A stretch of DNA of 64,000 bases, taken from NCBI RefSeq assembly GCF_038024105.1, contig NZ_CP150661.1, forward strand, positions 1,135,001 to 1,199,000, given 5' to 3'. Both the position numbers and the translations under genes were made by a program. This document shows, in pieces, positions 37,024 to 46,008 of this stretch (positions are counted from its first letter, which is position 1; the number at the start of each line of letters is the position of its first letter). The notes beneath the pieces were generated by a model. The model saw only the letters and a program-made list of their open reading frames with translations, made no database searches and was not told where the DNA came from. Origin of the DNA: Polaribacter butkevichii. GTDB lineage: Bacteria; Bacteroidota; Bacteroidia; Flavobacteriales; Flavobacteriaceae.

Positions 37024-37752
37024 ATGAAAAGAGAATATCATAAATGGTATAGTCCTAATCTTGAAAAAGAAATGGAACTTCTTGTATTTGGAGATTCAGG
37101 TACAAAAGTGTTATTTTTCCCTCCAAGAATGGGACGCTTTTTTGATTATGAAAACTGGAAAATTATTGCCGCTTTAGAACAAAAAATCAACAACGGAAAA
37201 TTACAAGTTTTTTGTGTAGATAGTGTAGATTTAGAATCTTTTTATAATAGTTTTAAAGACCCAGGATATCGTATATATAGACATATCCAATACGAAAACT
37301 ATGTTATTGATGAAGTCTTACCACTTGCCAATTCAATTAACCCTAGTAAAAATGTTACTTCTGCAGGTTGTAGTTTAGGAGCCTATCATGCTGTTAACAT
37401 TGCCATGCGTCACCCTAATTTATTTACCAAAGTTGTTGGGATGAGTGGGCGTTATGATTTAACAAAATCTAGCGGATACTTTAACGATTTGTTTAACGGT
37501 TTTCATAATGATTTTGTTTATTTTAATATGCCTAATCAATATTTAAAAAACTTAAAAGATTCTTTTTTAATTGAACAATTAAGTAAAATGGATATTATTT
37601 TAGCAATCGGAAAAGAAGACTCTTTTTTAGAAAGCAACTTAAAATTATCTAATATTTTAAAGGAAAAAGAAATACCTCATCAATTATTTGAATGGAATGA
37701 AGAAGCACACAGAGCTAGGTATTGGAGAAAAATGGTGGATATCTATTTTTAA
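37024..37752 (+). CDS. Esterase family alpha/beta hydrolase
   Basis: 242 residues with no signal. The nucleophile elbow is SAGCSLGAYHAVNIA (GxSxG, Ser near 119). The later Asp in AIGKEDSF and His in EEAHRARYW complete a catalytic triad. It matches the putative-esterase (esterase D-like) family. Follows the SGNH hydrolase gene. Confidence 0.82.
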   Translation: MKREYHKWYSPNLEKEMELLVFGDSGTKVLFFPPRMGRFFDYENWKIIAALEQKINNGKLQVFCVDSVDLESFYNSFKDPGYRIYRHIQYENYVIDEVLPLANSINPSKNVTSAGCSLGAYHAVNIAMRHPNLFTKVVGMSGRYDLTKSSGYFNDLFNGFHNDFVYFNMPNQYLKNLKDSFLIEQLSKMDIILAIGKEDSFLESNLKLSNILKEKEIPHQLFEWNEEAHRARYWRKMVDIYF

Positions 37753-37899
37753 AAAAACTTATTTTTTAAAATTGTAAATAAAAAAAAACTTATCAATACT
37801 AAAAAACGGTTTATATTTCTTTGCGTATTTACTAATTTACATATACAAAAATTGCTAAAATAGCATACCAAATCCATTTAAAATAAATTCATAAACGGC

Positions 37900-37907
37900 T
37901 ACCTTTG
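37900..37907 (+). promoter_or_regulatory. -7 box of the mqo promoter
   Basis: TACCTTTG, an exact TAnnTTTG. No TTG lies at -33, only TTTA at 37877-37880. Because transcription would start near 37913, the GTG at 37907 cannot be the mqo start, and ATG 37928 is preferred. Confidence 0.6.
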
Positions 37908-37927
37908 TGCTCTTAAAAAATAAAAAA

Positions 37928-39283
37928 ATGCCCAAAATTGTATCTGTAAAACATTCAGAATTTGTGCTTATCGGAGGAGGAATAATGACTGCTACATTAG
38001 CCATAATGTTGTATGAAAAATTTCCCGGAAAAAAAATAACCATTATAGAAAAGTTACCTACAATGGCAGAAGAAAGTTCTGAAGCTTGGAATAATGCAGG
38101 TACAGGACATGCTGGAAATTGTGAACTAAATTATACACCTGAAAAGAAAGGCATTGTAAATATTGATAAAGCAATTAGTATCTCTGAACAATTTACAGAA
38201 ACCTACAACTTTTGGAAAGATTGTGCAGAAAAAGGGTACATTAAAAATTTATCAAAATGTATTAGTGAAGTACCGCATCTTAGTTTTGTGAGAGGAAAAA
38301 AAGATGTTGCCTTTTTAGAAAAGCGCTATAAGATAATGAGTAAAGAACCTCATTTTAAAGGCATGCTTTTTTCTAAAGATAACGAACAAGTAAAAGAATG
38401 GCTTCCTTTAATGATGGAAGGGCGTTCTAACAAAGAAGAAGTTGCTGCCACTTATTTTGAAAAAGGATATGATGTGAATTTTGGTGAAATAGCAGAACAA
38501 CTATTTCGTTTCTTAAAAAAACAAACCAATGTAGAATTATTAAATCATAGTAATGTTTACAATATTCAAAAATCAAAAAGAAATAATTGGGTAGTAAGTA
38601 TAAAAGGACAAAATGTTGGTAAACATTGGATGTTGGCTTCTAATTATCTTTTTATAGGTGCAGGAGGCGGAACATTACCTTTACTAGAAAAAGCAAACAT
38701 AAAGGAATCTAAAGGTTATGGAGGTTTCCCTATTAGTGGTCTTTGGTTACGCTGTACCAATCCAGAAATTATAGAAAGACACAACGCTAAAGCTTATGGT
38801 AAAGCTGGTCGTGGTGCACCACCAATGTCTGTACCTCACATGGATTCTAGAATGATAAACGGACGTAAAGAATTATTATTTGGTCCTTTTGCTGGTTTTA
38901 CTACCAAATTCTTAAAACATGGTTCTATGTTCGATTTACCTAAATCTGTAGAATTTGATAATATTATGAGTCTTTTAGGTGCCGGTTACCAAAACTTACC
39001 GCTTGTAAAATATCTAATTAAACAAGTACGTTTATCTTTTAAAGATAGAATGAACGAGTTAAGAGAGTTCTATCCAGAAGCAGATAATGACGATTGGAAA
39101 GTAGTGGTTGCAGGTCAGCGTGTTCAAATTATTAAACGTAACAAAAAAAGGTTTGGAAAACTAGAATTCGGTACAGAAATTATTGTCTCTGAAGATAAAA
39201 CCATAGCAGCTCTTTTAGGCGCATCTCCTGGCGCTTCTACCTCGTATTCTGTGATGAAAGAAGTTTTTGATAAGTGTTTTTAA
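37928..39283 (+). CDS. mqo: Malate:quinone oxidoreductase
   Basis: FAD enzyme on the inner membrane face that oxidises malate and feeds electrons to the quinone pool. 451 residues from ATG 37928 (MPKIVSVKHSEF), a little short of the usual 490-500. FAD motif LIGGGIMTATLAIML, then EESSEAWNNAGTGHAGNCELNYTP, GGFPISGLWLRC, GRGAPPMSVPHMDSR and LGASPGASTSYSVM, all typical of Mqo. The upstream promoter argues against the longer frame from GTG 37907. Confidence 0.95.
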   Translation: MPKIVSVKHSEFVLIGGGIMTATLAIMLYEKFPGKKITIIEKLPTMAEESSEAWNNAGTGHAGNCELNYTPEKKGIVNIDKAISISEQFTETYNFWKDCAEKGYIKNLSKCISEVPHLSFVRGKKDVAFLEKRYKIMSKEPHFKGMLFSKDNEQVKEWLPLMMEGRSNKEEVAATYFEKGYDVNFGEIAEQLFRFLKKQTNVELLNHSNVYNIQKSKRNNWVVSIKGQNVGKHWMLASNYLFIGAGGGTLPLLEKANIKESKGYGGFPISGLWLRCTNPEIIERHNAKAYGKAGRGAPPMSVPHMDSRMINGRKELLFGPFAGFTTKFLKHGSMFDLPKSVEFDNIMSLLGAGYQNLPLVKYLIKQVRLSFKDRMNELREFYPEADNDDWKVVVAGQRVQIIKRNKKRFGKLEFGTEIIVSEDKTIAALLGASPGASTSYSVMKEVFDKCF

Positions 39284-39292
39284 AATTAAAGT

Positions 39293-40261
39293 ATGATGAA
39301 TTTAGTAGTTTTAGATGGATATACACTAAACCCAGGCGACTTAAGTTGGGACGGATTAAAACAGTTTGGAGATTTAAAAGTTTATGATAGAACAACTTTT
39401 AAAACAGAAACAATAATTAAAAATATTGGTAATGCAACCGTTGTATTTACTAATAAAACTCCGTTAACAAAAAGTATACTAGAAAAAATACCTACTATTA
39501 AATATATTGGTGTTTTAGCAACTGGTTATAATGTAGTTGATGTTGAATACGCAAAAGAACACGGAATTACAGTAACAAATATCCCTGCGTATAGCACCCG
39601 CTCAGTAGCTCAATTTACAATGGGCTTATTGCTAGAAATGTGTCATAATATTGGAAACCATAATGCTGCTGTTCAAAATGGAGAGTGGTTAACTAGTCCT
39701 GATTTTACATTTAGCAAATCTCCGTTAATAGAATTAGTTGGAAAAACAATTGGTATTATTGGTTTTGGAGAAATAGGACAAGCAACCGCTAAATTAGCAG
39801 CAGCCTTTGGATTAAATATTTTGGTACATAGTAGAACTAAATATCCAGAATTAGAAACTGAAACTTGCCAATATGTCTCTTTAGACACTTTGTTTAAAAA
39901 AGCAGATATAATTAGTTTACATTGTCCGCTTACAGAAAGCACCTCAGGTATCATCAATAAAGCAACTATTGATAAAATGAAAGATGGTGTGCTTATTATT
40001 AACACTGCTAGAGGTGGATTAATAATAGAAAAAGACCTTAGAGATGCTCTGAATTCAGGTAAAGTAGCAAGTGCAGCGGTAGACGTAATTTCTACAGAAC
40101 CTATGTTAGCTAATAATCCTTTATTAAATGCAAAGAACTGCATTATAACACCTCATATTGCTTGGGCTCCAAAAGAAGCGCGTACTCGCTTAATGCAAAC
40201 TGCTGTTAATAATTTAGATGCTTTTATTAATGGAAATCCTATCAATGTAATAAACGCTTAG
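39293..40261 (+). CDS. D-2-hydroxyacid dehydrogenase, glycerate dehydrogenase-like
   Basis: 322 residues. NAD motif IGIIGFGEIGQATAKLAAAFG (about 152-172), the catalytic Arg in NTARGGLI (about 240), and the Glu/His pair ending in ITPHIAWAP (about 288) fit the 2-hydroxyacid dehydrogenase family. It probably reduces hydroxypyruvate or glyoxylate, but substrate assignment in this family is uncertain from sequence. Follows mqo by 9 bp; likely one operon. Confidence 0.9.
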   Translation: MMNLVVLDGYTLNPGDLSWDGLKQFGDLKVYDRTTFKTETIIKNIGNATVVFTNKTPLTKSILEKIPTIKYIGVLATGYNVVDVEYAKEHGITVTNIPAYSTRSVAQFTMGLLLEMCHNIGNHNAAVQNGEWLTSPDFTFSKSPLIELVGKTIGIIGFGEIGQATAKLAAAFGLNILVHSRTKYPELETETCQYVSLDTLFKKADIISLHCPLTESTSGIINKATIDKMKDGVLIINTARGGLIIEKDLRDALNSGKVASAAVDVISTEPMLANNPLLNAKNCIITPHIAWAPKEARTRLMQTAVNNLDAFINGNPINVINA

Positions 40262-40276
40262 AAGAATTCTTTTTTC

Positions 40277-40957
40277 TTAAACTTTTTTCTTGAATTTTTC
40301 AATCAATAAAACATTACCAAAAATCATCGTAAAAGCATAGCCTACATCTTCAATAGGTATTGTTAATAAGCGGATTCCTAAGTTTTCTGCATCGTTATAC
40401 CAAACGATTGGTTCTGCAATTCCTGTTCCCGTTAAAACTCCGTTTACCATAAAAAACGGAATTAAAATAATAAGGAATGATATATAAAACCGTTGTAAGT
40501 CTTTAATTCCGAAGAAAAAACCAATTAAGAGTACTAAAACCAGAAAAGTATAATTTACAAAAGTATAGGCTTTATCTGTATTCATAAAAATTACAGGAAG
40601 CAAAATCACCATAAAAAATATTGTAATCAACTTTGTAATCTTTTCTGAAATAACCAAATTAGGTTTAAAATATTCTAAAGAATAATGAATAAATATACTT
40701 GCATACGGAATGCAAATAAAGAACATCCACTCGTCAATAGGCATTCCAAAAAGCAAGAAATTTAAATGATAATCTGGGTTAAACCCCCAAACTCCATTAG
40801 CTGTAAAAATTGCATCCCAAATTAAAAAAACAATTGAAACAAGTGTTAACGAAAGAAAAACTGCTTTCCAATGTTTTATAAATCGCATTTTTTTCTCGAA
40901 AGAATATAAAAGCGGAATACTAAGAGAACCGAGATTTAAAAGCAGATATAGATACAC
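40277..40957 (-). CDS. crtY: Lycopene cyclase domain protein (CrtYcd type)
   Basis: 226-residue integral membrane protein with six or seven hydrophobic helices. The recurring PxDEWxFFxxIPY-like motif, seen as MPIDEWMFFICIPYAS, and a second PIEDVGYAF near the end, mark the two CrtYc/CrtYd halves of a single-chain membrane lycopene cyclase. It should convert lycopene to beta-carotene. Last gene of the carotenoid operon; its start overlaps the crtZ stop (40957). Confidence 0.88.
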   Translation of the reverse strand: MYLYLLLNLGSLSIPLLYSFEKKMRFIKHWKAVFLSLTLVSIVFLIWDAIFTANGVWGFNPDYHLNFLLFGMPIDEWMFFICIPYASIFIHYSLEYFKPNLVISEKITKLITIFFMVILLPVIFMNTDKAYTFVNYTFLVLVLLIGFFFGIKDLQRFYISFLIILIPFFMVNGVLTGTGIAEPIVWYNDAENLGIRLLTIPIEDVGYAFTMIFGNVLLIEKFKKKV

Positions 40958-41406
40958 TAAATTTTTGGTTTTTTAAAATATTTAAACGGAACAAACAACA
41001 TTCCGAAACACTCTCCTTCTTCTTTACCTAGATGTTTATGGTGAATTTTGTGTGCCTTACGTAATCCTTTTAAATACCGATTATTGGTCTGTTTAAACCA
41101 TTTAAAACGCTGATGAATTAATACATCATGCACTAAAAAATAGGCAATCCCATAAAACAGAATTCCTAGTCCTATAAAAAATAAGAAAGTGTATTCTGTG
41201 TAGGTACCAAAATAAAAAAGTAAGATACTTGGTATGGCAAAAACAACAAAAAAAGCATCGTTTTTTTCAAAAATTCCGTTGTATTTTGGTTGATGATGAT
41301 CTTCGTGTAAATACCACCCAAAGCCATGCATTACAAATTTATGTGTACACCAAGTTACACATTCCATTAGTAAAAAAACAGCCAATGTTATTAATATGTA
41401 TATCAT
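40957..41406 (-). CDS. crtZ: Beta-carotene hydroxylase
   Basis: 149 residues in the fatty-acid-hydroxylase superfamily. The di-iron histidine motifs are present: HKFVMH, HEDHH, HDVLIH and HKIHH. Hydroxylates beta-carotene to zeaxanthin. Membrane bound with three to four helices. Next to crtY and behind a palindromic repeat that separates it from crtB. Confidence 0.93.
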   Translation of the reverse strand: MIYILITLAVFLLMECVTWCTHKFVMHGFGWYLHEDHHQPKYNGIFEKNDAFFVVFAIPSILLFYFGTYTEYTFLFFIGLGILFYGIAYFLVHDVLIHQRFKWFKQTNNRYLKGLRKAHKIHHKHLGKEEGECFGMLFVPFKYFKKPKI

Positions 41407-41417
41407 TATATTTTAAT

Positions 41418-41497
41418 GTCTGGTCGAGCGCAGTCGAGACCTAATTAATAATATCCTCTTTTCTAAATAACCTCTCAACTGCGCTCGAGGGGATATT
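41418..41497. repeat. Inverted pair of TCGAGCGCAGTCGAG repeats between crtB and crtZ
   Basis: GGTCGAGCGCAGTCGAGACC (41422-41441) and, inverted, CTCTCAACTGCGCTCGAG (41472-41489) flank an AT-rich centre. The arms can pair in the crt mRNA and each arm is partly self-complementary. A dispersed flavobacterial repeat, from memory. Confidence 0.75.
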
Positions 41498-41500
41498 TAA

Positions 41501-42343
41501 CTATATAATATTTAATTTATATTTTACATAACTCCTTGCCAATAAGTTAATTTTCATTGGGTCGGAAATTCTAATTCGAGTATCCATAATTTTTTCTGAT
41601 GGAACTTTCTTTAGTTTTTTTAACAACCTTTTGTAATATCTATAAGCCATATATACCCCAAACTTTGCTTCCACAGGCAATTTAAGAATACCGTTTTGGT
41701 AAGCAAAATCAAAATCAGCTTCAATTTCATCAATAATAAGTGCTTTAGAAGTTGCATCTAATTCTCCTAAATTGATATTCGGAAAATAAGAACGATTTAA
41801 TACTTCAAAATCATCTTTTAAATCACGCAAAAAGTTCACTTTTTGAAAAGCAGAACCTAAACGCATAGCAGCATCTTTTAATTCATCAAACCTTTTATCA
41901 TCACCATCCACAAAAACTTTTAAACACATTAAACCAACTACATCTGCAGAGCCATAAATATAGGCATCGTATTCTTGTTTGGTTTCATATTCCGTTTTAA
42001 ATAAATCGGCTTTCATACTTTTTAAAAAAGCTTGCACCATTTCATCCGGAATTTTATATTTATTTACGGTATGCTGAAAGGAGTTTAAAATAGGATTTAA
42101 ACTTATACCATGTTCTTTTGCAAGATAATAATCTCTTTCAAAATGGGCCATTAATACTTCCTTATCATAGTCATGAAAAGTATCTACAATTTCATCAGCA
42201 AAACGAACAAACCCATAAATATTATAAATATCAGTTCTAATTTTTGGAGACAACATATTTACTGCCAACGAAAAAGAAGTACTGTATTTTTTTGTAACCA
42301 ACTTGCTACAATCATTAGAAACACTGTCAAATAACTCTTTCAT
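41501..42343 (-). CDS. crtB: Phytoene synthase
   Basis: 280-residue trans-isoprenyl diphosphate synthase that couples two geranylgeranyl diphosphates to phytoene. Asp-rich Mg sites: FADEIVDTFHD near the start and LRDLKDDFEVLNRSYFP near residue 170. YGSADVVGLMCL is a further family signature. Starts 2 bp after crtI. Confidence 0.94.
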   Translation of the reverse strand: MKELFDSVSNDCSKLVTKKYSTSFSLAVNMLSPKIRTDIYNIYGFVRFADEIVDTFHDYDKEVLMAHFERDYYLAKEHGISLNPILNSFQHTVNKYKIPDEMVQAFLKSMKADLFKTEYETKQEYDAYIYGSADVVGLMCLKVFVDGDDKRFDELKDAAMRLGSAFQKVNFLRDLKDDFEVLNRSYFPNINLGELDATSKALIIDEIEADFDFAYQNGILKLPVEAKFGVYMAYRYYKRLLKKLKKVPSEKIMDTRIRISDPMKINLLARSYVKYKLNII

Positions 42344-42345
42344 AA

Positions 42346-43812
42346 TTATTGCTGATTTTTAAAAATTAATTCTGATGCAATTTTACCTGATATTAAAGCC
42401 GGAGGTACACCAGGCCCCGGAACTGTTAATTGCCCTGTAAAATACAAATTATTTATTTTACTGCTTTTTATTTTTGGTCTTAGAAAAGCAGTTTGTAAAA
42501 GAGTGTTAGCCATTCCGTATGCATTACCTTTATAAGAATTGTATTCGCTTTTAAAATCATTTACACAAAATGACCTTTTAAACAACACGTGCTTTTTTAC
42601 CTCTTGATTTGTTAATTTCTCAAAACGATCCATAATTTTATGAAAATACGCTTCTCTTAAAACCTCTGTATCTTTAATACCAGGAGCTAAAGGAATCAAG
42701 AAAAAACCAGCTTCTTTTCCTGCTGGTGCAGAAGTTGTATCTGTAATGGATGTAAAGTTTGCATAAAAAAGTGGATCTGATGGCCATTGCGGATCATCAT
42801 AAATTTCTTTTGCATGCGCATCAAAATCTGTATCAAAAAACAACGTATGATGACTTACGTTTTCAATTTTTTTATCAAAACCAACATAAAATAATAAAGA
42901 AGACGGAGCAAATGTTTTTTTGTCCCAATACCCTTCCGAATATTGCCTAACAGATGCATCTAACAACGTTTCTGTATGATGATAATCTGCACCACTTAAA
43001 ACCAAATCTGTTTTTATTTCTTTTCCATTAACTAACAAACCGGTTACATTTTTAGAGGTATCGGTTATAATTTTATCAACATTTGCATTGGTAATAAATG
43101 TAACACCTAAACTTTCTGCTAAAGAAACCATTCCTTCAATCACTTTATACATTCCACCTCTTGGATGCCATGTACCAAGTCCAAAATCGGCATAATTCAT
43201 AAAATTGTAAAATGCAGGTGTATTGCTTGGTTTTGCCCCTAAAAACAACACAGGAAATTCTAATATTTTAATTAGTTTGGTACTCTTTATGTTTTTACGC
43301 ACCTGTTTTCTTATGGTTGAAAAAAACTGAGTAACCCTTGCAATCGTTGTAGTATTTACCAACTCTAAAGGAGAAATACCAGGTTGATACACCAAATCTT
43401 TTATAGCAGTATCATAATTAGATTTTGCAGAATCTAAAAAGGTTTTTAAATGTTTGGCACTTCCTTTTTCTTCGCTTTCAAAAAGGTCATAAATTTCTTT
43501 TAATTCACTAGAAATTTTAACGGATGATTTTTCACCAAAATAAACTTCGTAACCAGGGTTTAACTTATCTAAAATGTAATAATCAGAAGGTTTTTTATCA
43601 AAATCCCCAAAAAAACGTTCAAAAACATCTGGCATCCAGTACCAAGAAGGTCCCAAATCAAAAGTAAAACCGTCTTTTTTATATTGTCTAGCTCTACCTC
43701 CTAACGTATCATTTTTTTCTAAAACAGTAACTTCATATCCTGCTTTTGCTAAATAGCAAGAAGCTGATAAAGCAGAAAAACCTGAACCAATTATATAAAT
43801 TTTCTTCTTCAT
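42346..43812 (-). CDS. crtI: Phytoene desaturase
   Basis: 488-residue FAD-dependent desaturase converting phytoene to lycopene. Dinucleotide motif IIGSGFSALSASCYLAKAGY (6-25), GGRARQYKKDGFTFDLGPS, and the C-terminal carotenoid-desaturase signature NLYFTGQLTVPGPGVPPALISG. First gene of the crt operon, transcribed away from the sigma operon and just after the MerR gene (61-bp spacer). Confidence 0.95.
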   Translation of the reverse strand: MKKKIYIIGSGFSALSASCYLAKAGYEVTVLEKNDTLGGRARQYKKDGFTFDLGPSWYWMPDVFERFFGDFDKKPSDYYILDKLNPGYEVYFGEKSSVKISSELKEIYDLFESEEKGSAKHLKTFLDSAKSNYDTAIKDLVYQPGISPLELVNTTTIARVTQFFSTIRKQVRKNIKSTKLIKILEFPVLFLGAKPSNTPAFYNFMNYADFGLGTWHPRGGMYKVIEGMVSLAESLGVTFITNANVDKIITDTSKNVTGLLVNGKEIKTDLVLSGADYHHTETLLDASVRQYSEGYWDKKTFAPSSLLFYVGFDKKIENVSHHTLFFDTDFDAHAKEIYDDPQWPSDPLFYANFTSITDTTSAPAGKEAGFFLIPLAPGIKDTEVLREAYFHKIMDRFEKLTNQEVKKHVLFKRSFCVNDFKSEYNSYKGNAYGMANTLLQTAFLRPKIKSSKINNLYFTGQLTVPGPGVPPALISGKIASELIFKNQQ

Positions 43813-43828
43813 TTTTTATTTTGTTTAA

Positions 43829-43859
43829 CAAAAGTACAAAATTATTAAACACAAAATTA
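43829..43859 (-). promoter_or_regulatory. crtI promoter with direct repeats
   Basis: The minus strand has TACTTTTG (43836-43829), an exact TAnnTTTG, 17 bp before the crtI start. Read on the plus strand, ACAAAATTA occurs at 43836-43844 and again at 43851-43859, covering the -33 region. These direct repeats are candidate sites for the adjacent MerR-type regulator. Confidence 0.5.
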
Positions 43860-43873
43860 AAAAAGAATAAAAT

Positions 43874-44767
43874 TTACAAGACTTTTAACAAATCTATTAT
43901 AGAATCATGTAATTGAATTCTTGAATTTAACGTAAGGTGTTTTACTTTTTCTACTTTATTACCTGTTGCAATAAATGTATGATTTGTTGGTGTAATTAAA
44001 TCATTAATTTCTTTAAAATATTCTTCAATTTTATCATCATACGGTTTTATTGTTAAAGATGTTATAAAAGAAATTTCACTTTTACTCTCTAAAAAATAGT
44101 TTAAATTATTTAATGGTAAACTTTGCCCTAAATAAATAGTATGAAACCCTCTTAAAACTAGCTCGTAATTTAAATATAAAAGCCCCAATTCATGAATTTC
44201 ATTTTCTGGCAAAAACAATACATACGTTCTAGACGTATTAGAAATATTAAATTGAATTTCTTCTATCTTAAGAAGAATTTTTTGAGAAATTAAATTAGAA
44301 ATAAAATGCTCATTGGCAGGGTTTAAAGTATCGGTTTGCCATAATAGACCTATTTGATTTAAAAAAGGTATAAACACCTCTTTAAAAATTTCTCTAAAGG
44401 TCTTTTTTTGTAAAAGCTTATTATAAGTATTGTTAAATAACTGTTTATCAAACTGAAACATGGATAACTTTAAAGAATTAATTGCCTCATCATTAACAGA
44501 AATAGTAAGAGCCAATTCTCTAGATTGCAAAATTAGTTCTTCATCAGACATTTTAGCAATCTTAGAAATCTTAAAATTATGATTGTTTAATAAAACAATA
44601 TTTAAAAGTTTCTGTAAGTTTTCATTAGAATATAAACGAATATTGGTTTCCGTTCTTTTTGGCTGTAAAAGATTATACCTCTTTTCCCAAATACGAATGG
44701 TATGTGCTTTAATTCCTGAAATATTTTCAAGGTCTTTAATTGTAAAATCTTTTTTAATATTGTTCAA
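43874..44767 (-). CDS. MerR-family regulator with cobalamin-binding domain (CarH-like)
   Basis: 297 residues. The N-terminal MerR helix-turn-helix is FTIKDLENISGIKAHTIRIWEKRY (residues 9-31). A four-helix bundle carries W143-x9-E153-H154, and a Rossmann-like B12 domain has E190-x-H192-x-x-G195. These are the two adenosylcobalamin-binding signatures of CarH/LitR photoreceptors, and both are intact. Such proteins repress carotenoid genes in the dark and are disabled when light breaks the Co-C bond. It sits directly upstream of crtI in the same direction. Confidence 0.9.
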   Translation of the reverse strand: MNNIKKDFTIKDLENISGIKAHTIRIWEKRYNLLQPKRTETNIRLYSNENLQKLLNIVLLNNHNFKISKIAKMSDEELILQSRELALTISVNDEAINSLKLSMFQFDKQLFNNTYNKLLQKKTFREIFKEVFIPFLNQIGLLWQTDTLNPANEHFISNLISQKILLKIEEIQFNISNTSRTYVLFLPENEIHELGLLYLNYELVLRGFHTIYLGQSLPLNNLNYFLESKSEISFITSLTIKPYDDKIEEYFKEINDLITPTNHTFIATGNKVEKVKHLTLNSRIQLHDSIIDLLKVL

Positions 44768-44886
44768 TACATTTGATTTTTAGTTCAACAAATTTAAAGA
44801 AAAAATAAAGAATAAAATTTATTTTATTAAAAATGTAACAATTTATACTTTTACACTACTAATAGATAACTAACTAGCTTACACAA

Positions 44887-45381
44887 GTGCAAAAAGATTT
44901 AGAAAAGAATTTTTTAGAGGTCTTTGAGAAAAATCAAAATATAGCACATAAAATTTGTAGAGTTTATACTACAAATCAAAGTGCACATAATGATTTGTTT
45001 CAAGAGATAACAATTCAACTTTGGAAAAATTATCCAAAGTTTAGAGGAGATTCTAAGTTTAGTACTTGGATGTATAGAGTAGCTTTAAACACAGCAATTT
45101 CGCTGTATAGAAAATCTACAAGAACCGTTAAAACCCAAGATATAACTGATTTTGCTTATAAAATTAAAGCAACGGATTATGATGATACAGAAGAAATACA
45201 ATTAAGGTCTTTATACAAAGCAATTCATCAATTAAATGATATTGACAAAGCATTGATATTTTTATACCTTGAAGACAAACCCTATAAGGAAATTTCTGAA
45301 ACACTAGGTATATCTTCTGTAAATGCAAGAGTGAAAATGAACAGAGCAAAAGAAAAATTAAAAAACATCTTAAACCCATAA
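44887..45381 (+). CDS. ECF-type RNA polymerase sigma factor
   Basis: 164 residues. Region 2 includes DLFQEITIQLWKNYPKFRGDSKFSTWMYRVALNTAI; region 4 is LEDKPYKEISETLGISSVNARVKMNRAKEKLK, a helix-turn-helix. The start codon is GTG (44887): an in-frame TAG lies 10 bases upstream and no ATG occurs before residue 62. Transcribed divergently from the crt regulator and followed after 4 bp by a four-helix membrane protein. Confidence 0.9.
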   Translation: MQKDLEKNFLEVFEKNQNIAHKICRVYTTNQSAHNDLFQEITIQLWKNYPKFRGDSKFSTWMYRVALNTAISLYRKSTRTVKTQDITDFAYKIKATDYDDTEEIQLRSLYKAIHQLNDIDKALIFLYLEDKPYKEISETLGISSVNARVKMNRAKEKLKNILNP

Positions 45382-45385
45382 TAAC

Positions 45386-46000
45386 ATGGATTTATTAGAA
45401 AAATATAAAAATACTTGGAAAAATCAACCAGAAGATGACAATAAACTATCTTCTGTTGAGATTTACAAAATGGCACAATCAAGGTCGTCTTCTATTGTAA
45501 AATGGATCTTTATAATTGGTATATTAGAATTTGTAGTATTAAATTCTTTATACTTTTTTATTGACTTAGATGAAGCGTATGCTGAATATGAAAAAATTGG
45601 ATTAATGAACTTTGTTTATTATTCTCAAGTTTTAGCCTATTTAATCTTGTTTTACTTTTTAGTGATGTTTTATAGAAATTATAAAACTATTTCTGTAATT
45701 GACTCTACAAAAAAGTTGATGAAAAAAATTATTAGAACAAGAAAAACAGTAAGAAACTATGTATTGTTTAACTTAGGCTACATGACTTTAATGATGATTA
45801 TTGTTACAATAGCTGAAATAAACTTTAAAATAGAAGAACTAAACACCAAACAAATACTACTTATTATTTTATTAACCTTAGTAGTTACGTTAGTATTTTT
45901 AGGACTGTTATGGTTGTTCTACCAATTACTTTATGGTATTTTATTAAAAAAATTAAAGAGAAATTACAAAGAATTGGCTAAATTAGACGAGACTAATTAA
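45386..46000 (+). CDS. Membrane protein, possible anti-sigma factor
   Basis: 204 residues. A polar N-terminal 35 residues (MDLLEKYKNTWKNQPEDDN) is followed by four membrane helices, at about 39-58, 78-97, 127-148 and 158-182. Size, order and spacing after the sigma gene fit the common pair of ECF sigma and membrane anti-sigma, with the N-terminal part facing the cytoplasm. No zinc-type anti-sigma motif is present; the role is inferred from context only. Confidence 0.6.
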   Translation: MDLLEKYKNTWKNQPEDDNKLSSVEIYKMAQSRSSSIVKWIFIIGILEFVVLNSLYFFIDLDEAYAEYEKIGLMNFVYYSQVLAYLILFYFLVMFYRNYKTISVIDSTKKLMKKIIRTRKTVRNYVLFNLGYMTLMMIIVTIAEINFKIEELNTKQILLIILLTLVVTLVFLGLLWLFYQLLYGILLKKLKRNYKELAKLDETN

Positions 46001-46008
46001 ATTATGTT

